A DNA stretch of 64,000 nt from Argyresthia goedartella (taxonomy: Eukaryota > Arthropoda > Insecta > Lepidoptera > Argyresthiidae). Positions 11,434 to 23,003 of this stretch are shown piece by piece. Position numbers and translations under genes: made by a program. The stretch spans positions 18,803,201-18,867,200 of the forward strand of contig OX463835.1 in NCBI GenBank assembly GCA_949825045.1. Direction: 5' to 3'. Positions within the stretch are counted from its first letter, which is position 1; each line of letters begins with the position of its first letter. The notes beneath the pieces were generated by a model. The model was not told where the DNA came from. It made no database searches and saw nothing but the letters and a program-made list of their open reading frames with translations.

Positions 11434-11745
11434 CAGTCAGTGTTTATGTGTATTGTTCTTGTCATTGTGCTAATAGAACTTCAATTACCATTGTTATGCC
11501 CAACGGATCTGCCACTGATGTACCCATTTGCAAGTAAACAAACCTTAATTATAGATACTTACTTTTATCATGCCATCTGGCCGTCACATACATTATTACT
11601 GCTTCGACACCAGCCTGTCAACGACGACACCTATACCTATAATGTTAATTCAACCGCAGTGTACTGCAAACATATAATGGCTAACTCATTAGGCAACGCC
11701 TATGCTATCTTACCACTCATAACCGCTTTGTTATCGATACTGGCC

Positions 11746-11756
11746 TCCGCCGCCGC

Positions 11757-11789
<33 letters not shown>

Positions 11790-11790
11790 C
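11746..11790 (+). repeat. GCC trinucleotide tract
   Basis: A run of about 14 GCC-type codons with one GAC interruption lies in the spacer between NLR-A ORF1 and ORF2. It makes an Ala run in an open frame (11440-12222) that has no other recognisable domain. I treat it as a microsatellite, not a gene. Confidence 0.75.
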
Positions 11791-12222
11791 TCATCCCGCT
11801 ACCTCGCTAAACAATTTACACCTATTAAACGCTCACCAATCACCCTTAATAGACCTAATAGTCACCAACCACGAACAGCTGATGCGATAAACACTTCCCA
11901 TGACTTTCACCTTATGTGTTTAAATACTTACAAACATAAAAGCCTATCTACACTATGCTACACCTATATTATTAACAACCAGACGCAAACTGCTAGTAAT
12001 ACTCTTCCTGCCTACTACATGACGACCATGCCTACAATACAAATTAATAAACAACTCGGCTACACACTATCTACCTATAATTACGTCACAAAGCCTGCTC
12101 AATACAAATGCGATCCTCTAACAGAAAACTACCTTTGCAGATTACTAACTATAGTCATACTCACAGTAAACCTATCTAGCATATTTAGGTACCCTTCAGT
12201 GGTACCGCTATGTTGGGCATAA

Positions 12223-14472
12223 ATGCTTAACATTTATTACCAAAATGTTAGAGGATTGCGTACCAAAACTACAGACTTTAGACGTAACACAGACTTATTT
12301 TCTAACTATCACGTGATAGTGTTAACCGAGACATGGCTGCTTGATAGTGTGAATAGCGCGGAATTATTTAGTAGCGACTATTCAGTGTTTAGAAGGGATC
12401 GCAATTATGAAGCCACAGAACAGAGCGTGGGTGGCGGTGTTCTCATAGCTGTCCGGTCTGAACTCCAAGTCGTCGAACGCAAAGACTGGTGCTCAAGCGC
12501 GGAAGATCTATGGGTGAGTATTACATTTAAGACTAACAAAAGTAATAAGACTAGGCTCCACTTAGGCGCTCTATATCTATGCAAAGAAAACCTAGGCCTA
12601 ACATTTAGCGATCAGCTATCTAACCACGCAACTCAAGTCACCCAAGTGTCATGCGAAAACCCCGATGACAAAATTCTCTTATTGGGCGATTTTAACATGA
12701 GCAACATCACCTGGACGCCCCATCTTGTTAACAATCACTTAACCCCTATTCACTCCGGCACTGACAATCATCTTGAACTAATCGATCTAATGACGATGTG
12801 CGACTTAAAACAATTTAATGCCATCCCAAATCATGAACATAAAATCCTAGATCTTGTTCTTGCTAATGACACCGTGGATGTGACCAAATCCCTCGAGCCA
12901 CTGAGTAAAGTAGACGATTATCATCCTCCACTTATGATAAAACCTCACTTTATCAAGTTCGAAACACTCAGACCGAAAAGTCGACAGAAATATCTTTACA
13001 ACCACGGTGACTATGTTTCATTATGCTCAGAGCTAGATGAACTGGACTGGCAGGTTACTCTCTCTTCAGGCTCAGTCGATGACGCCGTACACCTTTTCAA
13101 CAGCACATTGATTAAGCAAAGAAATAAATATATTCCTCATAAACAAACAAAGAAAGGCAAATACCCGCCTTGGTATACATCAGCCCTGACAAAAAGTCTG
13201 AAAGAAAAATACAAATATCACAAAAAATACAAAACGTACGGTAACCTGGCAGACCAAAACACTTTCGTACTACTTAGAGACCGTTGTAAAACAATCGAAT
13301 CAGAATGCTACACTAACTACATGAGAGCTGTTGAAGATTCAATAAAAAATAATCCACGAGTTTTCTGGGCCTACATGAAGAACAGGAAACTGACTAATGT
13401 ATACCCCCGTTCTATGACACATGGCGTCCATACCTATGACACCGGAGAGGAGATATGTGGCGCTTTTGCCGATTTCTTCGCATCTACCTACCTAGAAAAC
13501 AATAGCATCTCTAGTAGCGCAAGTCCCCACGCTGATCTTTACGACATAGGCTCATCCACATCAGCATCGGACGTTCATACAATTGAAGTCCTTGAACGTG
13601 ACGTTTACAAGCTATCAAAAACATTAGATATCAACAAAGGTCCTGGGCCGGATGATATTCACCCAATACTAATTAGGAGATGCGCGAATAGTATATCACA
13701 ACCACTCTGCTTACTTTTTAAAAGATCTTTACAAGAAGGTATCGTACCTATCGTCTGGAAATCCGCATTGATAACACCAATACATAAAAAGAACTCTAAG
13801 AATAAAGTAGAACACTACCGCCCGATTTCGAAGCTATGTGTTTTTGCCAAAATATTCGAAAAAATAGTTTACAAGCAAACATATAATGCGCTCAAACACA
13901 CTTTTAGTCCTCTTCAACATGGTTTCTTGCAAGGGCGATCGACAACAACCAACGAAGTACTCTTCGTGGAGGATATACTTGAGGGCATGGAGGGGGGAGG
14001 ACAGGTGGATGCGATCTACACAGATTACTCCAAAGCATTTGACCGCATTGATCATCGCATCCTTCTGTCCAAACTTCTCTCTGCTGGGATTCGTGGTGAT
14101 CTGCTTAGATGGTTTTCATCGTACGTTGATAACCGTAGTCAAGCAGTAGTACTCAACGGTTACACTTCTGCGGCTATCACGATCCCTTCAGGTGTTCCCC
14201 AAGGCTCCATATTAGCCCCCCTTCTGTTCACAATCTTTATTAACGACATCGACCGCTGCTTCCAAAACTCAAAAGGTCTTCTCTTTGCAGACGACATGAA
14301 AATATACAGGGTTATCAACTCACCAAACGATACTCAACTTCTACAAAACGACCTTAGGTCCCTTGAACATTTCTGCTCACTTAACAAGCTTGATCTCAAC
14401 GTGAACAAATGTTGCGTAATTAGCTTCACAAGAAAACTCAGTCCAACCATTTCTTAATATATTATTAACTCA
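12223..14472 (+). pseudogene. NLR-A ORF2, endonuclease-RT, N-terminal part
   Basis: Starts with the endonuclease signature 'MLNIYYQNVRGLRTK', then 'LTETWL', 'VGGGVLIAV' and 'LLLGDFNMSNI'. The RT shows 'GPGPDDIHP', 'HYRPISKLCVFAKIFEKIV', motif A 'AIYTDYSKAFDRIDH', 'IPSGVPQGSILAPLLF' and motif C 'LLFADDMKIY'. Catalytic residues look intact. An in-frame TAA at 14455-14457 is followed by five codons in frame up to 'NS' (14472), where NLR-B starts; coding resumes in the same frame at 19805 ('QILNRVTEV'). Confidence 0.85.
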
Positions 14473-15019
14473 TCAAGCATCAACACGTAAATATTGGCTC
14501 CGTAGTAATCTTTGATTTAAAAATAAACAATTCAATAATTCTATAAAAACTAAGTATTATTATGTGTGGTACAGTTTAATAGTTTACCACAAGTGTTTGT
14601 GTGACGATCGAAATCATACTGTCTGTTCTACAACACTTTTTGAGTCAAGACTGTGTATAACTGTTATTGTGTTAATGTGTGGACCAATTGAGGAACAATC
14701 GGCATAAAAAGGACAACGTGTGAGTGCTTGACTTTTTATAATCCCGGATTACAAAAATAGCAGCAGTTCATGGTCAAAAAGCTGTAAATTGTGCATGGAT
14801 GTCGTTATGTTTTGAAACCCGTCGATAACGTATCATTCCATTACACACAGCTGACCAATCAGCTGACTAGAAAGCTAGCAAAAGTGACTCCATCTGGTCA
14901 ATATAAGCGGCACATCTAATTCAGTACCACCTATAGAAGAGTAGTGGAATCACTTACGGAGAACAGCAATATCAAGGAACGAAAATCTATGAATTACTCT
15001 CTAGTTCTACGAGTATTAC

Positions 15020-15110
15020 ATAGAGGGCAGCAGTATACACAGTTCAATTAAATATAAATAGATGGCAGCACAGTACAATAGTTAATTTGTTCGACAATAG
15101 ATGGCACTAC
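15020..15110 (+). repeat. Dispersed GATGGCA-type motifs in NLR-B 5' UTR
   Basis: Three related motifs, AGAGGGCAGCAGTA, ATAGATGGCAGCACAG and ATAGATGGCACTACAT, occur about 40 bp apart just upstream of ORF1. They could be promoter elements of the element; that is inference only. Confidence 0.4.
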
Positions 15111-15183
15111 ATGAATATGGAATAGTAACAAATACATACATAAAGTAGATAATATCTGAAATAAAATAAAAATTGCGTTAAAA

Positions 15184-16634
15184 ATGAACTGCTCGGTGTG
15201 CAATAAGAGAACAAACGTATGTGAGAGGATTTCTTGTTGCTCCTGTAAGAAAAGATTTCACCCTATATGTCTTGATATCCCGACAGAAGAATATAAAAGG
15301 ACTGCTCATAATTATGACAGATCGTGGATATGTCCTGACTGTAAACTTCAATTGGGGCCCAATTCAGGAAACAAATGTTTACATAATCCATCCTTACCAC
15401 CGCCTATTACAACCTTATGTGAGACACCAAATACTTCTAGAAATGTTACTATACGACGGCGCCATGGATATAGAGTGAATATTCCTGTTCAAAATAGTTT
15501 TTCGTCTCTATCATCTGACGAAGAAGAAAGTGATGATGAACATTATGGAGATACACTAGACCCGGAAAATGACATTAATAGGAGCTGTCCAGATATCGGC
15601 TCCAACCTACACGAGATAAATCAAGAAATGGAGAGTACTATATTGGATCTTCAATCAAAATTGGCAGGAGCAGACCTGGAAATCGAGAGACTATTGTCAG
15701 AAACTTACAACCTTCGTAAAACTATAGAGGAAAAAGATAAAATAATACTCAGCTTGAAATCCTTATGCACGTCACCTGCTCAAACTCTACCTTCTACTTG
15801 CAAGAAAAAGAAACAGTCAAAATCATTATTCAGCAAAAATAAAAAAGTGGATTTAAGAAAGAACGACAAGAACATCGCATACTGCGATAAAACATGTCAA
15901 ACTGATTACCAACAAGAAACTCACGTGTCTTTAAACAGGGAAAAATAATACATAGAGAAAGAGATTTATATTATAACGAAGAGACAAATTTTGAACATTT
16001 ATACGGAAAAATGTATTGCAATTCATACATTCCAGGAAGTAAAAACGAATCAAGCAGCTCTAGCTCCACTAAATTATGTATAATCAGCAGCAGCACAGGA
16101 AAGATGATACGTGACATTGCGGAAGAGTTTCTGGAAGCAGGACACATTATTCACTATAAATTTAATGGTGGAGGACTGAAAGAGTTGTTGGGAAGTATTG
16201 AGATGAAATTGAAAGGATATACGAAAAATGATCACTGTATCAAAATTATAGGTGATAGAGACTTTAAGAGTACATGTGAATTGACTGAACTAATAACATA
16301 CATTAGACAAAAATTAGTATTGGTGCAACAAACTAATATTATTTTATGTGCACCTACATACAGATATGCATTCAATGCAAATATATACAATGCTCGAGTA
16401 GAAATATTTAATAATCTTTTGAATCTTGATAATTTAACTTTGGTTGATTCTAATAGGTTCTTGAAGTGTTCATACTCTATGTTCCACGAAAATGGTGGTT
16501 ATATTAATAGGAATGGCATAAAGACTATTTTTGAGGACATATCTAGAATTATAAAACGAATTGGAAGTGCGGACAAACATTTAAATGAAAACAATTTTTT
16601 TCAAATTGTTCGCAGGAACCGACAAAAGATCTGA
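15184..16634 (+). pseudogene. NLR-B ORF1, PHD finger plus SGNH-esterase-like protein
   Basis: ATG at 15184. Residues 4-55 form a C4HC3 PHD finger (CSVCNKRTNVC, CSCKKRFHPIC, SWICPDC). A Ser/acidic linker and a coiled coil (about 15630-15760) follow. A single frameshift near 15930 links to the frame reading 'HLYGKMYCNSY', which continues to the TGA at 16632-16634. This second part resembles an SGNH hydrolase fold: 'KLCIISSSTGKMI' (block I position), 'IKIIGDRDFKS' (block III position) and an Asn/Thr-rich C-terminus. The expected catalytic Ser context GDS is not conserved, so activity is doubtful. Confidence 0.65.
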
Positions 16635-16639
16635 CGATT

Positions 16640-19565
16640 GCTTCTATTGAATGTTCGTACGATGTTGAGACGTTAGTTAAGCCACATCATCTAAATATTT
16701 TCTGTCAAAATGTGTGTGGTATAAATACCAAGAAAGATCAATTGGAAATGTACTTAGAATTGCTATCTGATAAGCAAGACTTCGTTTGTATAGTTGAACA
16801 TTTTTTGAATGCAAAATCGTTGTCCGTACTACAATTTCAAAACTATAGGTTAGATTGTTACTTTGCTAGAGCTAATAAAGTAAGAGGAGACTCTCTCATT
16901 TTGAGCAGAAATACTAGGAATGTGGAGGTTTTGTCTCACTGTCGATCACTGAGTGAGAATGAGTGTTTTGAAATTTGTGGCATAAAAGATTTAGCCACAA
17001 ATATATATATATTTTGTATCTATCAAAATGGCACACAGTACAGTAAATTTATTAATAAGCTTGAATTATTAATGCAGCATTTTTTTGATAAAAAATGTGT
17101 TATTTGCGGGGACTTTAACATAAACATGAGTGCAAATAACATTAAGACCACAAGACCACAAGATCACAGGACTGAATTTGTTAACCTTTTAAAATGTTAC
17201 AACTTTAGACATCTTGTGAATACTACCACTTTTATTCGAAATGAAGTAAATTCTTGCATTGATAATATTCTCACAAACATACATGAGGATAGTTTAAAGA
17301 AGGTAATGGTTGATCATAATGGTCTTTCAGATGGACATGCGGGAATCTTGACTAAATTGGTAGAGGATAAGTTTTGCCAACCAAGGCATAGGGAACCAGT
17401 AGTTTATGTAGAAAAAAGGGCTATCAATAAAACATCTAAAGGGAAATTTGCAGACTTAGCTCTCACAACCAACTGGTATAACTTAGGAGTAAATGGTTTT
17501 ATCTCTAGATTTTATAGAATTTTCAAAGATTGCTTCAAGATTAGTCGCAGGAAAATTAATCTTAGAAGAAACAAGAAATTAAATTGGGTGACCAAAGGCA
17601 CCAGGGTGTCTAGCTTAATGAAGCGTGTATTGGGTTCTTTAAATATTAACCACAACGATGAATCACTTTTCACATACAGACGTAATTATTATAGAATATA
17701 CCGTAGAGTCATACGAAAGGCAAAATCACTATCTGTTCAACATGAGATAATGGGTTCTAGAAACTCGGTAAAGGCTGTCTGGCAGGTTGTCAACAAACGT
17801 AGAAATAAAAACGACATAACTAATAGGGACAAAATTGTACTTAAAGTGGGACAAAATCTAATTACTAACCCTCAAGATATAGCAGAAATTTTTTGCAATA
17901 ATTTCAGTCAGCATATAGTACACGACAGGGTAGAGCCTGAAATGGCGTTGGATCTGTTAAAGAGCAACACAAACCGGGAAATCGATGAAATGAGAATGAC
18001 GCACACGAACTCAGCTGAGATTAGAAAGTTAGTAGAGAAGATAGCCAATAAGAAATCTTGTGGTGTTGACGAGATACCCATAAGTCTAATTAAAGAGTAC
18101 ATTTTAATTCTAGCAGCACCTTTAGCTTATTTCTACAATTTATGTATGGATAGTGCTATTTTTCCAGATCAGCTTAAGATTGCTAAAGTAGTACCTGTGC
18201 ATAAAAAAGGAAAGAAAGCTGATTCAAAAAACTACAGACCGATTTCCCTACTCTCGGTTCTTTCGAAAATATTCGAAAAATTTTTATGAAATCAAGGCTG
18301 GTAGATCACCTCAGTTGTGACATAATTAACAGTCGTCAATTTGGATATCGGCAGGGAATCGGTACTAGTGAGGCTATGAACACATTGGTGGAGGATCTAC
18401 TGCGGGAGTTAAACTTAAAAAAAAGGGTAGCGGGTCTCTTCTTGAACTTAAGTTCGGCATTTGACACGGTTGATCATGACATATTGTTAGCAAAACTTGA
18501 GCATTATGGCATTAGGAACCAGGCCCACAATCTTTTCAGATCTTACTTGTCAAACAGGAGGCAGTTTGTGGAGATCAAAAGCGTAGTTGATGACACAACT
18601 GAGAAGAGCATTAGATATCTAAGTTTGTCAAGATTTTGCAGGGAGTGCCGCAGGGATCTATATTAGGGCCTATTCTATTTATTATCTTCATAAATGATCT
18701 TATTTCTTATATGTCGAACGTTGAACATGGTCTCCGGCTCGTGCTCTTTGCGGATGACACTAATGCCATTATTTCTGGATCGAATTTGTCTGAGCTTAGT
18801 TATAGAGTTGATTGTGCTACAGTTAGATTTAAGAATTGGTTTAATGCTAATAACTTGACTCTGAATGTACAGAAAACCAGCCTTATCCTATTTAGAACCA
18901 CTACTAGAGTAAATGATAGTATAAATGTGTCAATAGGGGGCCAGCAAATTTCGTCGGTCATGACCACCAAATTTTTAGGTGTCACCATAGATGCCGACTT
19001 AAATTGGAAGGCAGAGCTAGAGTCAGTTACGGATTCCATCGGTTCTGCATGTTACGCCTTATCAAGTTTAAGAGATGAACTTACTACCGATCAACTGAAA
19101 ATGGTCTATTATGCTTTGGTAGAGTCCAAACTAAGATACAGTATAGCGCTGTGGGGGGGCAGTTATCAGCAAAATCTCAAGAAGGCCTTCGTTGCGCAGA
19201 AGAGAGCTATACGTATTATCGAGCGTATTCCGCCTTGGGAATCATGTATGCCAAGTTTTAAGAAACTCAACATTTTGACGGTACCGAGCCTATATATTTT
19301 GGTAGTGCTTACCAGACTTGTAAAAAACCAAAATGGTGAAACAGATAAACAGAGGATTATAAGAGTAGGAACTAGAAGGAAAGACTTTACTTTTGATATA
19401 GTTCCTAAGTTAGATATAGTTTCACATTGTGCTTATTATCAAGCAATTAAATTTTTTGACAAGTTGCCTACTGAGTTAAAAACAATTCAATCTATTGACG
19501 TATTTAAAGTAAGATTAAAACAGATTTTGTTAGAAAAGTGCTGCTACTCTCTAGATGAATTTTGA
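16640..19565 (+). pseudogene. NLR-B ORF2, endonuclease-RT with altered motif A
   Basis: The open frame overlaps the end of ORF1. Endonuclease blocks 'LNIFCQNVCGINTK', 'VCIVEHFLN' and 'VICGDFNINMS' come first, then RT blocks 'KKSCGVDEIP' and 'KNYRPISLLSVLSKIFEKF'. Frameshifts fall near 18286 and 18636. Motif A reads 'LFLNLSSAFDTVDHD', where the family has LFLDLSKAFD: the catalytic Asp is Asn. Motif C 'LFADDTNAI' and 'QGVPQGSILGPILF' are normal. The C-terminus (YALVESKLRYSIALWGGSYQ) is complete, ending at 19565. Confidence 0.85.
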
Positions 19566-19798
19566 AGGTGACATAACTAGTTTGATTTTGTTGTATTGTT
19601 ATTGACATTTGAATTTATGAATTGACTTGTAAGGATTATTATTTGAAATGATTGTTGGATTTTATTTTATTTCTTGTTATATGACTATTTAATTTTTGTA
19701 TAATTTGGATTTGTTTGCATGCAATAATGTGACAGTGATTTAAACTTATTTCGAACACAATGTATTTTGTTTACGAATAAACGATAATAATAATAATG

Positions 19799-20467
19799 AA
19801 CTCACAAATACTCAACCGTGTGACAGAAGTCAGGGATCTGGGAGTCACACTGGACAGCAAGATGATCTTTGACTCACATATTAGTAAAATTGTCAATAAA
19901 GCCTCTCAATCGCTTGGTTTTGTACTGAGAAATTCCAAAGATTTCAGATCTGCGAAAACACTCAAAATATTATATTGCACACTGGTAAGAAGTCAACTTG
20001 AATATTGCTCGCAGGTCTGGAATCCAAGGTATAACGTATACAAAAACCAGATAGAGCGTATACAGAAAAAGTTCCTGAGATGCCTATCTTATAGATTTAA
20101 TATAACTTCAACCAACTACGAAGAAAGTTGTAGAAAACAACATCTTCTACCACTCACCTTGCGTAGAGATTCAGCTGACCTGACTTTTCTATCTGCCATA
20201 GCACAGGGTATCATTGACGCTCCCGACCTATTAAGCAAACTGAAGATTGTCGTCCCGGCCATTAGATCCACGAGAAGAAATCTTCTCAAACTGTATATCC
20301 CAATGACTAAAACTAACTACAGGCAAAACGCATACATGCTCAGAGTAGGGAAATTATATAACGATAACTACGCAGAACACTGTGATGTTTATCATGAAAA
20401 GGCATCTACATTCCGTAACTTTATTAACAAAGAATTCTTCGGCGAAAGGCGTAACTCGAATCAGTAA
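19799..20467 (+). pseudogene. NLR-A ORF2, C-terminal part after NLR-B
   Basis: The reading frame NS-QILNRVTEVRDLGVTLDS continues NLR-A ORF2 exactly where 14472 stops. It holds the post-RT thumb/C-terminal region (YCTLVRSQLEYCSQVWNP, 'RIQKKFLRCLSYR') and ends at the TAA at 20465-20467. Together with 12223-14472 it makes an ORF2 of about 970 codons with one internal stop. Confidence 0.85.
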
Positions 20468-20747
20468 TATTGAATGAAACCATTTTATTATATAATTTAA
20501 ATCTCATTTTTCTATAGTGAACCACATAAATAAGTCTAAAACCTGTATTAGTTAATGATAGATAAACAGCTTATATACTTAAAAATGAACTGTAATATTA
20601 AGATTTTTTAGGTATTCTTCTGTCCACTCATAGGTGGAAACTTTTAATTGGCTTAGTCTTAATCACTTGCCTATATATTTTAAATTGTTATAGCTGTAAG
20701 TTTTCCAAACAAAATAAAATTAAAATTAAAATTAAAAAAATTACATT

Positions 20748-20763
20748 TGGTCCGTTGTGGATT
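20748..20763 (+). promoter_or_regulatory. Pao-2 primer binding site (candidate)
   Basis: Immediately after the duplicated TACA comes TTTGGTCCGTTGTGGATT. Its TGG start and complement ending ACGGACCA fit a tRNA 3' end. TGGTCC is shared with the tRNA-Tyr-type site of BEL-1, so a diverged tRNA-Tyr site is possible. It is displaced 10.4 kb from its LTR by NLR-A. Confidence 0.5.
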
Positions 20764-20801
20764 ATGATAGTACGGTACAGACTCGGTCAACAGCCAAAGC
20801 G

Positions 20802-22556
20802 ATGAATATGGGTAATGAAAATGGTGAAGGTAAGATCGTTGCGAGTAGAAAATCGGAGCAGCCACCCGCGCCCGATGTCTCACATGCCGCTTCGGCAAGC
20901 GCACCCACGGCGCCTTCCCGCCCAGTAAGTACGGCTTCGTCCCGTTCATCCGCCACGGTGGTAGCTAGAAGGTTGGCAGCTGAGGCGCAGCACGCACGCC
21001 GCCTCGCCGACTTGGAGACGCAAGAGATGCGCCGCCTCGCCGACTTGGAGGCGCAAGAGATGCGCCGCCTCGCAGAACTGGAGGCTCAACAAGTCAGTCG
21101 CCTCGTCGCCCTAGAACGTGAGACCGCCGAGCTAGAGCACCGTGCAGAACTCGCCGCCATCGAGGCAGACGCGAGTCATCACAGCTCTAGGAGCAGCCGT
21201 ACTGACATCGAAAAATGGTTCAGTAAGTCCAAGATTAGTAATCCTGAACTAAATAAACGTAATGTTTTCAGGTTACCAGACCCTAAAATGAGCGTTGTGC
21301 CCCTCACGGAGGCAGCGACAGCGCTTCAGACCCGACTTGCCGCCCCGAACGCGGCCGCGGCACCCAGCGACGGCGCGGAGGTTCCGCACCTTATTAAAAG
21401 TCTCGAGGTTTTGTTTGATAAAGTTAATAAAGGCAATAGCCCCGCATTTAATATCTTACCTCGCTTTGACGGCAAGTCACATTTAGACTGGCTCAGTCTG
21501 AAAAAGTGTTTCGAAAATACGCAAGCTTCATACAGTGCTGTGAACAACCTGGCAAGACTGAACGCGGCGCTGACGGGCGCGGCGCGCGAGGCGGTGGCTG
21601 CGCTGCTGGTGTCAGCGCGCGAGCCTGGCGTCGTGCTGCGCGCGCTCGACACGCGCTACGGCCGCCCCGAGCTGGTGGTGGCGCACGAGGTAGCCGCAGT
21701 GCGCGCGTTGCCGCGCGTGAACGTTGAAGGTAAAGATTTTGCCATTTTTGCCAGTAGAGTTCGCAATTGCGTGGAAGTCATTCGTTTATTAGATCATACG
21801 GAATATCTGTCATCGCCGGAACTCTTTCAGGCAATTATTTCAAAGATTTACCCTCTATTGCGAGCCAAATGGCTAGATTATGCCGCTCGTTATGAGGCTG
21901 GTGGTCTATCAAAGCTAGAAAATCTAGCCGATTTCCTAGTACACGAGATCGACCTCCAGTCTCGCTTTGGCATGATACCTGAGCCGACTACTGCGTCGCA
22001 CGCGGTAGATAGTAGGCGGGCCAGGGATAATGTGCATGTTATCGCTGAAAATCGCTCGAATTGCAATTCAATTTCGCATAAAAATAAATTGAATTCATCG
22101 ACGACTGCACCTAAAATTAATTCGTGCATTGTATGTCAACAATCGCATGATTTAGTTCAATGTCACAAATTTGCGTCACTGTCAGTCGATGACAGATGGA
22201 AATTGATTAAAAAGAAAAGAGTCTGTCATCGATGCCTCAAAGTAGGTTGGCATAGATTAAGTTTGTGCAAGGCAAAGAAAACTTTTGACATTGACGGTTG
22301 CGTTTTCCGTCATCATTCGTTGTTGCACAACCCGAATTATGAGCGCGCCGCCGCCGCGCACGTGGAAGTGGAGGATGACGAGGCCGCCGCGGGCACGTCC
22401 AGCGCCGCGCCGCGGGCCGCCGCGCCCGCAGCAGGCCCCGCCGCCCCCGCAGCAGGCCCCGCCGCCCCGCTCGCACCCGCTTCATATAATAACGATGAGA
22501 TCCTGTCTCTGCAACTGAATCCTCAGTGCATCCGTCGTTCCTCCGTCCGATATTAA
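20802..22556 (+). pseudogene. Pao-2 gag
   Basis: First ATG in frame is at 20802 (MNMGNENGEGK). The N-terminus has a coiled coil built from near-repeats of an 11-residue unit (RRLADLEAQEM-like, about 20998-21110). The gag core (FNILPRFDGKSHLDWLSLKK; LARLNAALTGAAREAV, about 21445-21600) is DUF1759-like, followed by knuckles CIVC...CHKF and CHRCLKVGWHRLSLC (22123-22270). An Ala/Pro-rich linker is GC-rich (about 22345-22480). A frameshift near 22527 ends the frame at the TAA at 22554. Gag forms the particle in this family. Confidence 0.85.
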
Positions 22557-23003
22557 AGGTCGTGGCCGTGACCGTTTCCGGCCCGTCAGGTACCGTAGAC
22601 ACCTATGCATTGTTGGATGATGGTGCATCAGCGTCTTTCTTAGATTTGGAGATAGCTGCTAAATTAGGAGTCTGCGGGCCCGAGAGACAAATACGTCTCG
22701 ACTGCGTAGGCGGGTTAAGCAAAGACACGACGGTTCAGTATGTTGATTTTTATATAAAGGGACGCCACGCAAAAGAGACTTATATGATTCGTAGGGCTCG
22801 GGCAATTAACGGGTTAGGTTGTGCAGCGCGACCGACGATTGAAAAATCTGACGTGTCAAAATTTAGTTACCTTTCTGACATAAAGGAAGAATTTTGCTAT
22901 GACAACGTAAAACCGACAATTATCATTAGCATTGACAACTGGCATCTTACTATGTCTAGGGCCACTCGTAAGGGTTTTAGGACACAGCCGGTTGCAATTC
23001 ATA
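22527..23003 (+). pseudogene. Pao-2 protease segment (shifted frame)
   Basis: Reads 'ILKVVAVTVSGPSG', then 'TYALLDDGASASFLDLEIAA', a DUF1758-like aspartic protease active-site block where the family consensus is LLDSGSQ-like, and runs to 'IDNWHLTMSRATRKGF'. It is offset by -1 from gag, while pol after about 23003 returns to the gag frame. Two compensating small indels in an originally continuous gag-pol ORF explain this better than programmed frameshifting. Confidence 0.8.

Larger units (their letters stand above)
14473..19798 (+). mobile_element. NLR-B: CR1-like non-LTR element nested in NLR-A
   Basis: Bounded by AACTCA (14467-14472 and 19799-19804), so its removal rejoins NLR-A ORF2 in frame. 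It has a 0.7-kb 5' UTR, ORF1 with PHD finger plus SGNH-esterase-like domain (15184-16634), ORF2 (about 16640-19565), and a 3' end of GATAAT/AAT repeats without poly(A). PHD-esterase ORF1 and short 3' repeats are features of CR1-group elements. At least three frameshifts and a motif A substitution disable it. Confidence 0.85.
10296..20741 (+). mobile_element. NLR-A: Jockey-like non-LTR element, host of NLR-B
   Basis: Inserted in Pao-2 between LTR and primer site with target duplication TACA (10292-10295 and 20742-20745). It has a GC-rich 5' UTR, ORF1 with a zinc-finger and FP-type domain (10419-11433), a 789-nt spacer, ORF2 (endonuclease-RT) starting at 12223, and a 3' end of AAAATT units (about 20710-20740). 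NLR-B splits ORF2 at 14472/19799. Without NLR-B the element is about 5.1 kb. Confidence 0.85.

Noticed and set aside
11440..12222. 260-codon ORF with a long Ala run between NLR-A ORF1 and ORF2
   Set aside because: No recognisable domain. The Ala run is a GCC microsatellite, and the position is the inter-ORF spacer of a non-LTR element.
22527..22556. Programmed -1 frameshift between Pao-2 gag and pol
   Set aside because: Downstream pol returns to the gag frame after about 23003, which fits two indels better than a programmed site; no slippery heptamer stands out.
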